Assembly: GCA_018623305.1 (NCBI GenBank)
Contig: JAAZVR010000047.1
Coordinates: 1 to 7,482, forward strand
DNA: 7,482 nucleotides
Direction: 5' to 3'
Source: Thiotrichales bacterium
Lineage (GTDB): Bacteria; Pseudomonadota; Gammaproteobacteria; JAAZVR01
The translations under genes and the position numbers were made by a program. Under the pieces are notes generated by a model. It was not told the DNA's origin. It did no database searches and saw only the letters and a list, made by a program, of their open reading frames with translations. Positions 1-5,277 of this stretch are shown piece after piece (the first letter of the stretch is position 1; every line of letters begins with the position of its first letter).

Positions 1-394
1 TATTTTGGCCTCGACTCACAGGCTCATTGAGCGTGATGTGATCGCCATCAGCGCTCACATGTTCTTGCATAATGACTGTATCTACACCCTTGGGAATTTG
101 TGCTCCGGTAAAGATACGCACTGCAGTACCCGACTGCAACGTTTCTCCAACCTCACCCGCAGCAATGCGTTGAGATACAGTCAGTTTTGTACCTTCACCC
201 GCGAAATCCTGATAGGCAATGCCGTAACCATCCATCATGCTGTTATCGGCAGGTGGCACTTGCATTGTTGAAACAACGTCTTGCGCAAGTACACGATGAT
301 ACGCCTTAAATAAGCTCACTTGTTCAATTTGCTGAGTAGTTTGCGCTTGTTCGATTAAAAAATCTAAGGCCTCTTGATAACTTTTCACGTCCAT
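1..394 (-). CDS. moeA: MoeA, molybdopterin molybdotransferase (N-terminal part, cut by window edge)
   Basis: This is the first 131 codons of MoeA, which inserts molybdate into adenylylated molybdopterin, the last step of molybdenum cofactor synthesis in the cytoplasm. The family is about 400 residues, so roughly two thirds lies off the left edge. Visible family marks are PPADNSMMDGYGI at about residues 47-59, with the conserved Asp of the MDGY motif at residue 55, then RIFTGAQIPKG at 93-103 and VIMQEHV at 107-113. It overlaps the end of moaE. The ATG at 394 is given as the outer limit. A GTG at 388 is an alternative start that creates a 4-base GTGA overlap with the moaE stop; it sits 8 bases from a GGAG, whereas the ATG sits only 2 bases from it. 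Identity is confident; the exact start is not. Confidence 0.93.
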   Translation of the reverse strand, partial: MDVKSYQEALDFLIEQAQTTQQIEQVSLFKAYHRVLAQDVVSTMQVPPADNSMMDGYGIAYQDFAGEGTKLTVSQRIAAGEVGETLQSGTAVRIFTGAQIPKGVDTVIMQEHVSADGDHITLNEPVSRGQN

Positions 395-831
395 TTCTCC
401 AAGGCTGTTTGATCTGTTTCTCGTGCATCCACCCAACGCGCGCCTTCAGGCGTTTCTTCTTTCTTCCAGAAAGGCGCTTCCGTTTTCAAATAATCCATAA
501 TGAATTCACAGGCGGCAAAGGCATTGCCACGATGACGACTGGCCACCGCGACCATCACAATTTGCTCTTCAGGTAAGAGTTCACCGACGCGATGAATAAT
601 ACTGACACCATCCAGAGCCCAGCGTTCATTGGCCCGTTGTTCAATGGCTTGCAATGATTTTTCCGTCATCCCTGGATAATGTTCAAGCGCCATACCTTTG
701 ACGGAACTGCCATCGTTAATATCTCGCACAGTGCCTAGAAATGTCGCTACGGCGCCGATATTTGGCTTACCTTGGCGTAACGCTAAAACCTCTTTCGCGA
801 AGTCAAAATCTTCCCTCTGCACTCGAATCAT
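385..831 (-). CDS. moaE: MoaE, molybdopterin synthase catalytic (large) subunit
   Basis: MoaE forms a heterotetramer with MoaD and transfers sulfur from the MoaD C-terminal thiocarboxylate to cyclic pyranopterin monophosphate, giving molybdopterin. The product is 148 residues, close to the family norm of about 150. Family hallmarks are GTVRD with Arg36, LEHYPGM at 49-55, HRVGELLPEE at 80-89, ASRHRG with His100-Arg101, and DYLKTEAPFWKKE at 113-125. Lys116 and Lys123 in that last motif match the two catalytic-site lysines of E. coli MoaE. The gene starts 1 base after the moaD stop. Its own Shine-Dalgarno is weak (an AGG 8 bases upstream, inside the last moaD codons), so coupling to moaD translation is likely. 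Its stop overlaps the moeA start. Codon use is unbiased (AGG, CGA and GAT occur), unlike the sox genes upstream. Confidence 0.96.
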   Translation of the reverse strand: MIRVQREDFDFAKEVLALRQGKPNIGAVATFLGTVRDINDGSSVKGMALEHYPGMTEKSLQAIEQRANERWALDGVSIIHRVGELLPEEQIVMVAVASRHRGNAFAACEFIMDYLKTEAPFWKKEETPEGARWVDARETDQTALEKWT

Positions 832-832
832 A

Positions 833-1081
833 TTAGCCGCCTGTCACAGGAGGGAAGAATGCGACTTCATCGCCTGCTTTTAACGATGTTTCGCGTGAGG
901 CAATCGATTGATTCACAGCGATTTGTAATTGCGCGTTGTCATTGAGTTCTGCTGCCCAGTCATCGCCACGCTCGCTGAGCTTAACGATTAATGCTTGAAC
1001 CGTTTCAAATTGACCGTCCATTTGTTCTTGGTCGGTACCTAATTTTTCTCTTAAACTCGCAAAATATAGTACATCAATCAC
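833..1081 (-). CDS. moaD: MoaD, molybdopterin synthase sulfur-carrier (small) subunit
   Basis: MoaD is a ubiquitin-like sulfur carrier whose C-terminal Gly-Gly is adenylylated and converted to a thiocarboxylate, then used by MoaE. The 82-residue product is typical in length. It starts with the usual IDVLYFA strand and ends FFPPVTGG, with the essential Gly-Gly as the last two residues. The start codon is GTG (1081-1079). This choice is supported by a strong GGAGG 6 bases upstream, the normal family N-terminus, and the lack of any alternative start upstream without deep overlap into moaA. It begins 2 bases after the moaA stop and ends 1 base before moaE, in a tight moaA-moaD-moaE order. No activating enzyme (MoeB) gene is visible in this window. 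Confidence 0.96.
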   Translation of the reverse strand: MIDVLYFASLREKLGTDQEQMDGQFETVQALIVKLSERGDDWAAELNDNAQLQIAVNQSIASRETSLKAGDEVAFFPPVTGG

Positions 1082-1083
1082 TG

Positions 1084-2079
1084 TTAACCTCCCAATGAAA
1101 CCATTTCACGGAATTGAATATTATGAACATTTTCGTTGAAGAAATGACGTTCGGGCTTTTTTTCAATGGCTTTCAAAATCATTGCTTTCAATTCATCATC
1201 TGAAATGCCTGCGCGAATCGGGTCACGTAAATTGACACTGTCTTCTTGCCCTAAACACAGCGCCAAAACACCTCGAGCCGTTAAACGAACACGGTTACAA
1301 CTTTCGCAGAAGTGTTGCGAGACGGCTGAAATAATGCCGATTTTCGCATCCGTGCCTTCAATTTGGTAATGGCGAGCAGGGCCTGCAGCTGCTTTCGATT
1401 CAGACTCAATCAAACGCGCGCCTACATGGTTTGAAACACGTTGCAGAATATCTTCCGCTTTATAATGTTGATCCATAATGGCGATGCCTGATGCGCCAAT
1501 GGGCATGGTTTCAATGAAGCGTAACTCGATGCCTTTTTCGATAGCCCAATCCGTCATCGACTCGATTTCATCGTCATTATTGCCTTTCATAACAACCATG
1601 TTGACTTTGACAGGCGTCATGCCGACTTCGATGGCTTTATCGATACCTGCCAACACTTTGGCTAAATCACCTCCACGGGTGATGCGTTCAAATTTTTTGG
1701 GTTGCAAAGAATCCATTGATACATTTACTCGGCGAACACCTGTATCAAAAAGTTCTTGTGCATGTTTATCTAGATGGTGTGCGTTGGTTGAAAGAGATAG
1801 GTCTTTAAGGCCTTCAAATTCATTTAGCATACCGGTTAAGTTAGTTAATTGTTTACGAACTAATGGTTCGCCCCCTGTTAAACGGACTTTACTGACGCCT
1901 AATTCAACAAAAGCACCCACAATTCGAGCAATTTCTTCGTAGCTCAAATACTCCTTATGCGTACCATCAGGATGATAACCTTGCTCTGGCATACAGTAAT
2001 CACAACGATAATTACAGCGATCTGTCACTGAAACACGAATGTAATCAATTGTTCTATTAAAAGGGTCAATTATTGCCAT
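1084..2079 (-). CDS. moaA: MoaA, GTP 3',8-cyclase (radical SAM)
   Basis: MoaA is a cytoplasmic radical-SAM enzyme that rearranges GTP to 3',8-cyclo-7,8-dihydro-GTP, the first step of molybdenum cofactor synthesis. The 331-residue length fits the family. The N-terminal 4Fe-4S cluster motif C-x3-C-x2-C is at Cys22, Cys26 and Cys29 (DRCNYRCDYCMPEQG). The SAM-binding GGEP is at 69-72. The second, substrate-side cluster uses Cys258, Cys261 and Cys275 (CESCNRVRLTARG...CLGQ). The protein ends in the conserved Gly-Gly tail known to matter for activity. The ATG at 2079 gives the normal family N-terminus (DPFNRTIDYIRVSVTDRCN) but has only a weak AGG 8 bases upstream. It is the first gene after the soxCD terminator. 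Its partner MoaC is not in the window. Confidence 0.97.
   Translation of the reverse strand: MAIIDPFNRTIDYIRVSVTDRCNYRCDYCMPEQGYHPDGTHKEYLSYEEIARIVGAFVELGVSKVRLTGGEPLVRKQLTNLTGMLNEFEGLKDLSLSTNAHHLDKHAQELFDTGVRRVNVSMDSLQPKKFERITRGGDLAKVLAGIDKAIEVGMTPVKVNMVVMKGNNDDEIESMTDWAIEKGIELRFIETMPIGASGIAIMDQHYKAEDILQRVSNHVGARLIESESKAAAGPARHYQIEGTDAKIGIISAVSQHFCESCNRVRLTARGVLALCLGQEDSVNLRDPIRAGISDDELKAMILKAIEKKPERHFFNENVHNIQFREMVSLGG
1088..1092 (-). promoter_or_regulatory. Shine-Dalgarno of moaD, formed by the Gly-Gly codons of moaA
   Basis: On the minus strand the end of moaA reads GGA GGT TAA, followed by CA and the moaD GTG. The GGAGG is an almost ideal ribosome-binding site 6 bases from the GTG, and it is encoded by the two terminal glycine codons of MoaA. 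It decides the moaD start in favour of GTG at 1081. Confidence 0.8.
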
Positions 2080-2107
2080 CGTTATAGCCTATGGTATCTA
2101 ACGCTTA

Positions 2108-2139
2108 AGAAAATAAAGGCACACTCCGCAGAGCGTGCC
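2108..2139 (-). terminator. Rho-independent terminator after soxD, before moaA
   Basis: Read on the minus strand, GGCACGCTC (2139-2131) and GAGTGTGCC (2126-2118) form a 9-bp stem with one G-T pair, closed by a 4-base TGCG loop. It is followed at once by a T-rich run, TTTATTTTCTT. The stop codon of soxD is 22 bases upstream and the moaA start is 29 bases downstream of the T run. This should end or reduce transcription of the cytochrome-soxCD unit. On the plus strand no T run follows the stem, so it acts in one direction only. Confidence 0.85.
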
Positions 2140-2161
2140 ATTTCAACAAAACCGCGGTCTA

Positions 2162-3127
2162 TTATGGACGTTGGTTTGTGTTGTACTGAGGCAAACCAGT
2201 AACTGGGTTGATCAAAGCTTCTTTAAACTTGATCTCGCCTTTACCGTTACCTACAACTGCATCTGGACATTTGTCGCCATTCAAGCCACAACGTACGTTG
2301 TGAACTTCAGGACGTGGATCACAGAAGTAGTTTACGTTGTTCTTCGCTTTAACTTCTTCGTTAAGCTTAACCAACAACTTAGAATCGAAGAATGTATCTT
2401 CGTCGATTTCCTGACCGTCGATAGTCGTGTAACCACCTGTGTAAGCTACCCAACCCGTGATTGCCAAGTAACCAGCGTCACCGATATCAGGGTGGTTAGG
2501 CTGGAAGAAAGGCATCGCACGACGTGCGTAGTCGAACCAAGAGATCGCATACGGCCAGTAGTTAGAGATTGTCTTAACTGGCATTGGACCACCATTGTCC
2601 GTCATGTCAGTAGGACCACCCGCTAGAGGTAGGTAGTGACCGTTACCCTCAGCGAATTCACCGTGACATGCTGCACAGTACATTTGGAACAACTCTTCAC
2701 CACGAGCGATTGTGTCACCCACACCTTCAGGAGGAAGGTTAGTGCCATCGCCTAGCGCAGATAGTCTCCAGTCACCTGTAATAGCCGACTCAGAGATTGG
2801 CTGACCGTAACCGTACGTTGAGTGCGCAGAATTCATGTGCTTCTCAGCAGAATCCCAAACTTCAGTGAAACCTGAAGGCGTACGACACTGGTCAGAACCT
2901 GTTTCGCCCGCTACTTCAGAAGAGTAAGGGTGATCAGGGTTGTTTCTCTTTTCTTCACGAGTACCAAATTTATCACCATGGATCGCAGGATCCAAGTAAG
3001 CAATACGTGATACATCGCTCGCTTCTGCTGCTGATGCTTTAGGCGCAGTTTCGTTACAACCCGTCAAAGTTGCACCGGCTGCCAAAGCAACCAAACCAGC
3101 AATCATTGTTTTCTTAGAATTGAACAT
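2162..3127 (-). CDS. soxD: SoxD-like c-type cytochrome subunit of sulfane dehydrogenase (monoheme, probable lipoprotein)
   Basis: This 321-residue periplasmic cytochrome c is the electron-accepting partner of SoxC. It has a signal sequence with a lipobox-like LTGC (Cys24, residue +2 Asn), suggesting an outer-membrane lipoprotein. A SPase I-type site near residues 31-34 is an alternative. The haem motif is CAACH at 151-155, and Met205 in DYARRAMPFFQP is the likely distal ligand. The stretch SNYWPY...DYARRAMPF at 188-207 resembles the first haem domain of SoxD as I remember it. There is only one CxxCH, whereas Paracoccus SoxD is described as diheme. A C-terminal tail with Cys269, Cys280 and Cys287 sits where a second haem domain would be, and there is an extra Cys81 in a long N-terminal extension. 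The ATG at 3127 is preferred over in-frame starts further upstream (to 3307) because it begins the signal peptide and has AGGAG 9 bases upstream. It overlaps the soxC end by 14 bases. Confidence 0.85.
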   Translation of the reverse strand: MFNSKKTMIAGLVALAAGATLTGCNETAPKASAAEASDVSRIAYLDPAIHGDKFGTREEKRNNPDHPYSSEVAGETGSDQCRTPSGFTEVWDSAEKHMNSAHSTYGYGQPISESAITGDWRLSALGDGTNLPPEGVGDTIARGEELFQMYCAACHGEFAEGNGHYLPLAGGPTDMTDNGGPMPVKTISNYWPYAISWFDYARRAMPFFQPNHPDIGDAGYLAITGWVAYTGGYTTIDGQEIDEDTFFDSKLLVKLNEEVKAKNNVNYFCDPRPEVHNVRCGLNGDKCPDAVVGNGKGEIKFKEALINPVTGLPQYNTNQRP

Positions 3128-4463
3128 TATCAATAACTCCTGCACGGTCTGAATTCCAAGCGTGTACACGCCATGTAACCATTGCGTTACGGTGGTAAAC
3201 AGGGTTTGTACCACGTTTTTCACGTAACTGAGGTGCTTGCGGCTGAGTGTAACCAGTTTCGTCAGTTGCACGAGACTGCAAGAACAACTCAGAACCATCC
3301 CAATCAAATTCGTACTCGAAACGAGTCCAAGCTTTATCCAATACGTGAGATGTCAATGTTGCTTCATGGTAAGTACGACCACCGTCCATTGTGATATCTA
3401 CATTTTTGATCTTACCACGACCAGAGTATGCAATACCTTTAACAACGTAACGACCAGGACCATCCATTTTGAAGTCTGGAGATGGGTAAGTGATTACAGA
3501 GTTACATTCGTTAACCCAAGAGAAACGAACAGCTGAACCATCACCGTACAACTCAGAGTACTTAGATGTTTCTTCACGGTGTTGTAGAGGCTCGTTAGTT
3601 ACATACAAACGACGTAGGTGTTTAACCCACATGTTACCTTCACAGCCCGGTGGAACTAGACGAATAGGGTAACCTTGTTCGTTACGCAATGCTTCACCAT
3701 TCTGAGCCCAAGCAACAATTGTGTCATCCATTGCGATTTCCATAGGAATCGAACGAGACATTGCTGAAGCATCAGAACCTTCAGGGATAACCCATGAAGC
3801 TTTAGGATCAACACCCGCTTCTTTCAATAGAGTCGACAATTTAACACCTGTCCACTCTGAACAAGACATCATACCGTGAGTCCACTGAACTGAATCAACC
3901 TGTACACCTTTCCATTCCATCGCGCCGTTCGCAGGACACTCGATGAAGTGAATGCGAGAAACTGCTGGGAACTTCTTAAGATCTTCCATTGTGAATACCA
4001 ATGGACGCTCAACCAAACCATGGATAACTAGTTTGTGCTCTTTCGGATCGATTTCTGGCATACCACCGTGGTAACGCTCGAAATGCAAACCATTTGGCGT
4101 GATGATACCGTGCAACTGGTGCAACGGAGACATCGTAATTGACGCGTATGTATCTGGAGTCAACCAGTCTAGCGTACGACGTTGTACGTGATCTTCGTAT
4201 TTTGAAGGCATACCGTAAGGGTATGTACGCACACCGTAACCCAATTTATTACGCTCAACAGGGCGTGCCAATGGGTCAGTAATTTCTTTTTGGCCTTCAT
4301 AGCCAGCAACTGCTGCTTTTGGATCGTATCCTGCAGACGCTGCTTGAGAGAACATTACGCCCCCTGCAACTGCAACACCACCTTTCAAAAATGCACGACG
4401 TGTTTGTGTAGCACTTTCAGGTGTTTGCTGAGCAACTTTATGCTCGATGTTTTGATCTGTCAT
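3114..4463 (-). CDS. soxC: SoxC, molybdopterin subunit of sulfane dehydrogenase
   Basis: SoxC is the periplasmic molybdenum-cofactor subunit (sulfite oxidase fold) of SoxCD, which oxidises the outer sulfane sulfur carried on SoxYZ and yields six electrons per thiosulfate sulfane. The product is 449 residues. It has a Tat signal TRRAFLK at 21-27, a hydrophobic stretch and a likely AASA cleavage site at 41-44, as expected for a protein exported folded with its cofactor. The molybdenum-binding core includes GLHFERYHGG at 125-134, IHGLVERPL at 147-155 and SRIHFIECPANG at 169-180; Cys176 there aligns with the molybdenum-ligand Cys of sulfite oxidases. WTGVKLSTLL is at 204-213. The C-terminal third (about 335-449) fits the dimerisation domain. 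The ATG at 4463 has AGGAG 6 bases upstream, and that site includes part of the TAG stop of the preceding cytochrome gene. Codon use is strongly biased (CGT, AAC, ATC, GAC), suggesting high expression. SorA-type sulfite dehydrogenase is the main alternative. Confidence 0.92.
   Translation of the reverse strand: MTDQNIEHKVAQQTPESATQTRRAFLKGGVAVAGGVMFSQAASAGYDPKAAVAGYEGQKEITDPLARPVERNKLGYGVRTYPYGMPSKYEDHVQRRTLDWLTPDTYASITMSPLHQLHGIITPNGLHFERYHGGMPEIDPKEHKLVIHGLVERPLVFTMEDLKKFPAVSRIHFIECPANGAMEWKGVQVDSVQWTHGMMSCSEWTGVKLSTLLKEAGVDPKASWVIPEGSDASAMSRSIPMEIAMDDTIVAWAQNGEALRNEQGYPIRLVPPGCEGNMWVKHLRRLYVTNEPLQHREETSKYSELYGDGSAVRFSWVNECNSVITYPSPDFKMDGPGRYVVKGIAYSGRGKIKNVDITMDGGRTYHEATLTSHVLDKAWTRFEYEFDWDGSELFLQSRATDETGYTQPQAPQLREKRGTNPVYHRNAMVTWRVHAWNSDRAGVIDNVQF
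3137..3141 (-). promoter_or_regulatory. Shine-Dalgarno deciding the soxD start
   Basis: AGGAG on the minus strand lies 9 bases before the ATG at 3127, inside the last codons of soxC. It fixes the soxD start at the signal peptide rather than at the longer open frame reaching 3307, and fits translational coupling with soxC. Confidence 0.75.
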
Positions 4464-4469
4464 AGTAAG

Positions 4470-4474
4470 CTCCT
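4470..4474 (-). promoter_or_regulatory. Shine-Dalgarno of soxC, overlapping the upstream stop codon
   Basis: The minus strand reads TAGGAG at the end of the preceding cytochrome gene. TAG is its stop codon, and AGGAG is the soxC ribosome-binding site 6 bases from the ATG. This links translation of the two genes closely. Confidence 0.7.
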
Positions 4475-4760
4475 AGTCCTGCTTAGAGTAGAACTCAGCA
4501 ATATGGTGAATATCGTCATCTGTCAAAGTTTTTGCAAACGTGTTCATGTGATCGTTCTTACGAGTACCATCACGGTATGCTTTCAACGCTTTTTCAAGGT
4601 ATGCAGCATTTTGACCGTTCAACTTTGGATATTCAGGAATTACGCTCTCGCCTGTTGCCTTATGACAACCTAGGCAAATTTGAGGAGCGCCATCGCCTGC
4701 AGCCATTGCCGTACCTGACAACATAGATGCTGCAGCGAAAGATAATACTAATTTTTTCAT
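4473..4760 (-). CDS. Small periplasmic monoheme cytochrome c (second of a tandem pair)
   Basis: The 95-residue precursor has a Sec signal peptide (MKKLVLSFAAASMLSGTAMA, cleavage near residue 20) and a mature class I cytochrome c of about 75 residues. The haem site is CLGCH at 29-33 and the likely distal ligand is Met72. The YPKLNGQNAAYLEKALKAY stretch (44-62) is typical of c4/c553-type single domains. It matches the neighbouring cytochrome (5067-4780) without gaps, about 42 of 95 residues identical by hand count. It probably passes electrons from SoxCD, or from the Sox system in general, to the respiratory chain; this is inferred from position. The ATG at 4760 starts the signal peptide and has GGGAG 6 bases upstream. 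An in-frame upstream ATG at 4817 lies inside the other cytochrome gene and would spoil the signal peptide. soxC follows 9 bases later. Confidence 0.92.
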   Translation of the reverse strand: MKKLVLSFAAASMLSGTAMAAGDGAPQICLGCHKATGESVIPEYPKLNGQNAAYLEKALKAYRDGTRKNDHMNTFAKTLTDDDIHHIAEFYSKQD

Positions 4761-4779
4761 CTTTTTCTCCCGCCCGAAA

Positions 4780-5067
4780 TTAATACAAAGACTCGTAGTA
4801 CTCTGCAAGTTCAGCAATTTGCTCGTCCGTCAAATTCTTGGCGAAGTTGCTCATTACCGGATCCATACGCTCACCAGAGCGATATGCTTTCAATGCAGTT
4901 TCTAAATAAACCGCATGTTGGCCTGCAAGGTTAGGGTAAGTAGGGTTCGTAGCGATACCCTCCGCACCATGACAACCTGCACACATCATTGCTGATGCTG
5001 GCGCTGCTTGTGCCGTACCTGCGAACATCGCAGCGGCTGCAGCCATAGTCACAATCATTTTTTTCAT
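4780..5067 (-). CDS. Small periplasmic monoheme cytochrome c (first of a tandem pair)
   Basis: This is a 95-residue precursor with a Sec signal peptide (MKKMIVTMAAAAAMFAGTAQA, cleavage near residue 21) and one class I haem domain. The haem motif is CAGCH at 29-33 and Met72 is the likely distal ligand. YPNLAGQHAVYLETALKAY at 44-62 is the c4/c553-like segment. It has the same length and the same haem and Met positions as the next gene, so the pair probably arose by tandem duplication. It is the first gene of the leftward cytochrome-soxCD series, so its start defines the operon's leader. An AAAGGAA sequence lies 6 bases before the ATG at 5067, and 19 bases separate its stop from the next ATG. 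A role as electron acceptor in sulfur oxidation (SoxE-like) is an inference from context only. Confidence 0.92.
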   Translation of the reverse strand: MKKMIVTMAAAAAMFAGTAQAAPASAMMCAGCHGAEGIATNPTYPNLAGQHAVYLETALKAYRSGERMDPVMSNFAKNLTDEQIAELAEYYESLY

Positions 5068-5123
5068 GGGTTGTTCCTTTTGACTCTTTCGAGATTATTA
5101 CGAATAAACTTCTCCCAACTCGG

Positions 5124-5138
5124 GATTTTAACAAAATC
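5124..5138. promoter_or_regulatory. Dyad GATTTT-aac-AAAATC, possible operator
   Basis: This is a perfect 6-3-6 inverted repeat about 57-71 bases upstream of the first cytochrome ATG. Its left arm coincides with the best leftward -10 candidate (TAAAAT on the minus strand), the right placement for a regulator-binding site. In AT-rich DNA a 6-bp dyad can arise by chance, and I do not match it to a named regulator. Confidence 0.25.
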
Positions 5139-5238
5139 ACTCTTTTTAGACACCCTTGGATATATAAAACTTTTTAATACATATTAGGATTCACTTATGA
5201 CCGAGTAATTTAGTTCGTTATTTTTTGCTCTAAAACTC

Positions 5239-5244
5239 TATAAT
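5239..5244 (+). promoter_or_regulatory. Probable -10 box (TATAAT) of trhP/yegQ
   Basis: A consensus TATAAT lies 33 bases before the ATG at 5278, giving a leader of about 25-28 bases. No good -35 hexamer sits at 16-18 bases upstream; the closest T-rich sequences there are poor matches. The call rests on the -10 alone. Confidence 0.5.
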
Positions 5245-5277
5245 ACCGACCATAAAAAACAAGGGATTAGAAGCTTT

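Larger units (their letters stand above)
5068..5277. other. Divergent intergenic region with promoters for both directions
   Basis: These 210 AT-rich bases separate the leftward cytochrome-soxCD unit from the rightward trhP/yegQ gene. They must hold at least two promoters. The rightward one has a clear TATAAT. The leftward one cannot be assigned firmly; TAAAAT at 5130-5125 on the minus strand is the best -10 candidate but has no good -35. Long T and A runs and a short dyad are present. I see no open frame, tRNA or recognisable riboswitch. Confidence 0.7.

Noticed and set aside
1478..1942. Plus-strand open frame of 154 codons opposite moaA
   Set aside because: It is antisense to a clear MoaA, has no ribosome-binding site or recognisable domain, and its composition is what the opposite strand of moaA would give.
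2081..2086. TATAAC just before moaA as a -10 box giving a near-leaderless mRNA
   Set aside because: It lies 1 base from the ATG and its only -35 partner (TTAAGC, 16 bases upstream) is poor; it is more likely chance AT-rich sequence.
2135..2626. Plus-strand open frame of 163 codons opposite soxD
   Set aside because: It is antisense to soxD, overlaps the terminator hairpin at its start and resembles no family I know; other antisense frames at 3237-3536 and 4290-4673 are rejected for the same reasons.
3128..3307. In-frame upstream extension of soxD to a start at 3307
   Set aside because: It lies inside soxC, would bury the lipobox-type signal peptide about 60 residues in, and the AGGAG at 3137-3141 supports the start at 3127.
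2162..4463. SorAB sulfite dehydrogenase instead of SoxCD
   Set aside because: The monoheme cytochrome made this worth considering, but the cytochrome is far larger than SorB and its SNYWPY/RRAMPF segment, together with the SoxC-like core, fits SoxCD better as I recall the families.
4761..4817. In-frame upstream start for the second small cytochrome
   Set aside because: It would add 19 residues before a normal Sec signal and overlap the other cytochrome gene; the ATG at 4760 has GGGAG at the correct distance.
5113..5125. TCCC/GGGA hairpin in the leader of the cytochrome operon
   Set aside because: A 4-bp stem with a 5-base loop is too weak to call a regulatory RNA or terminator.
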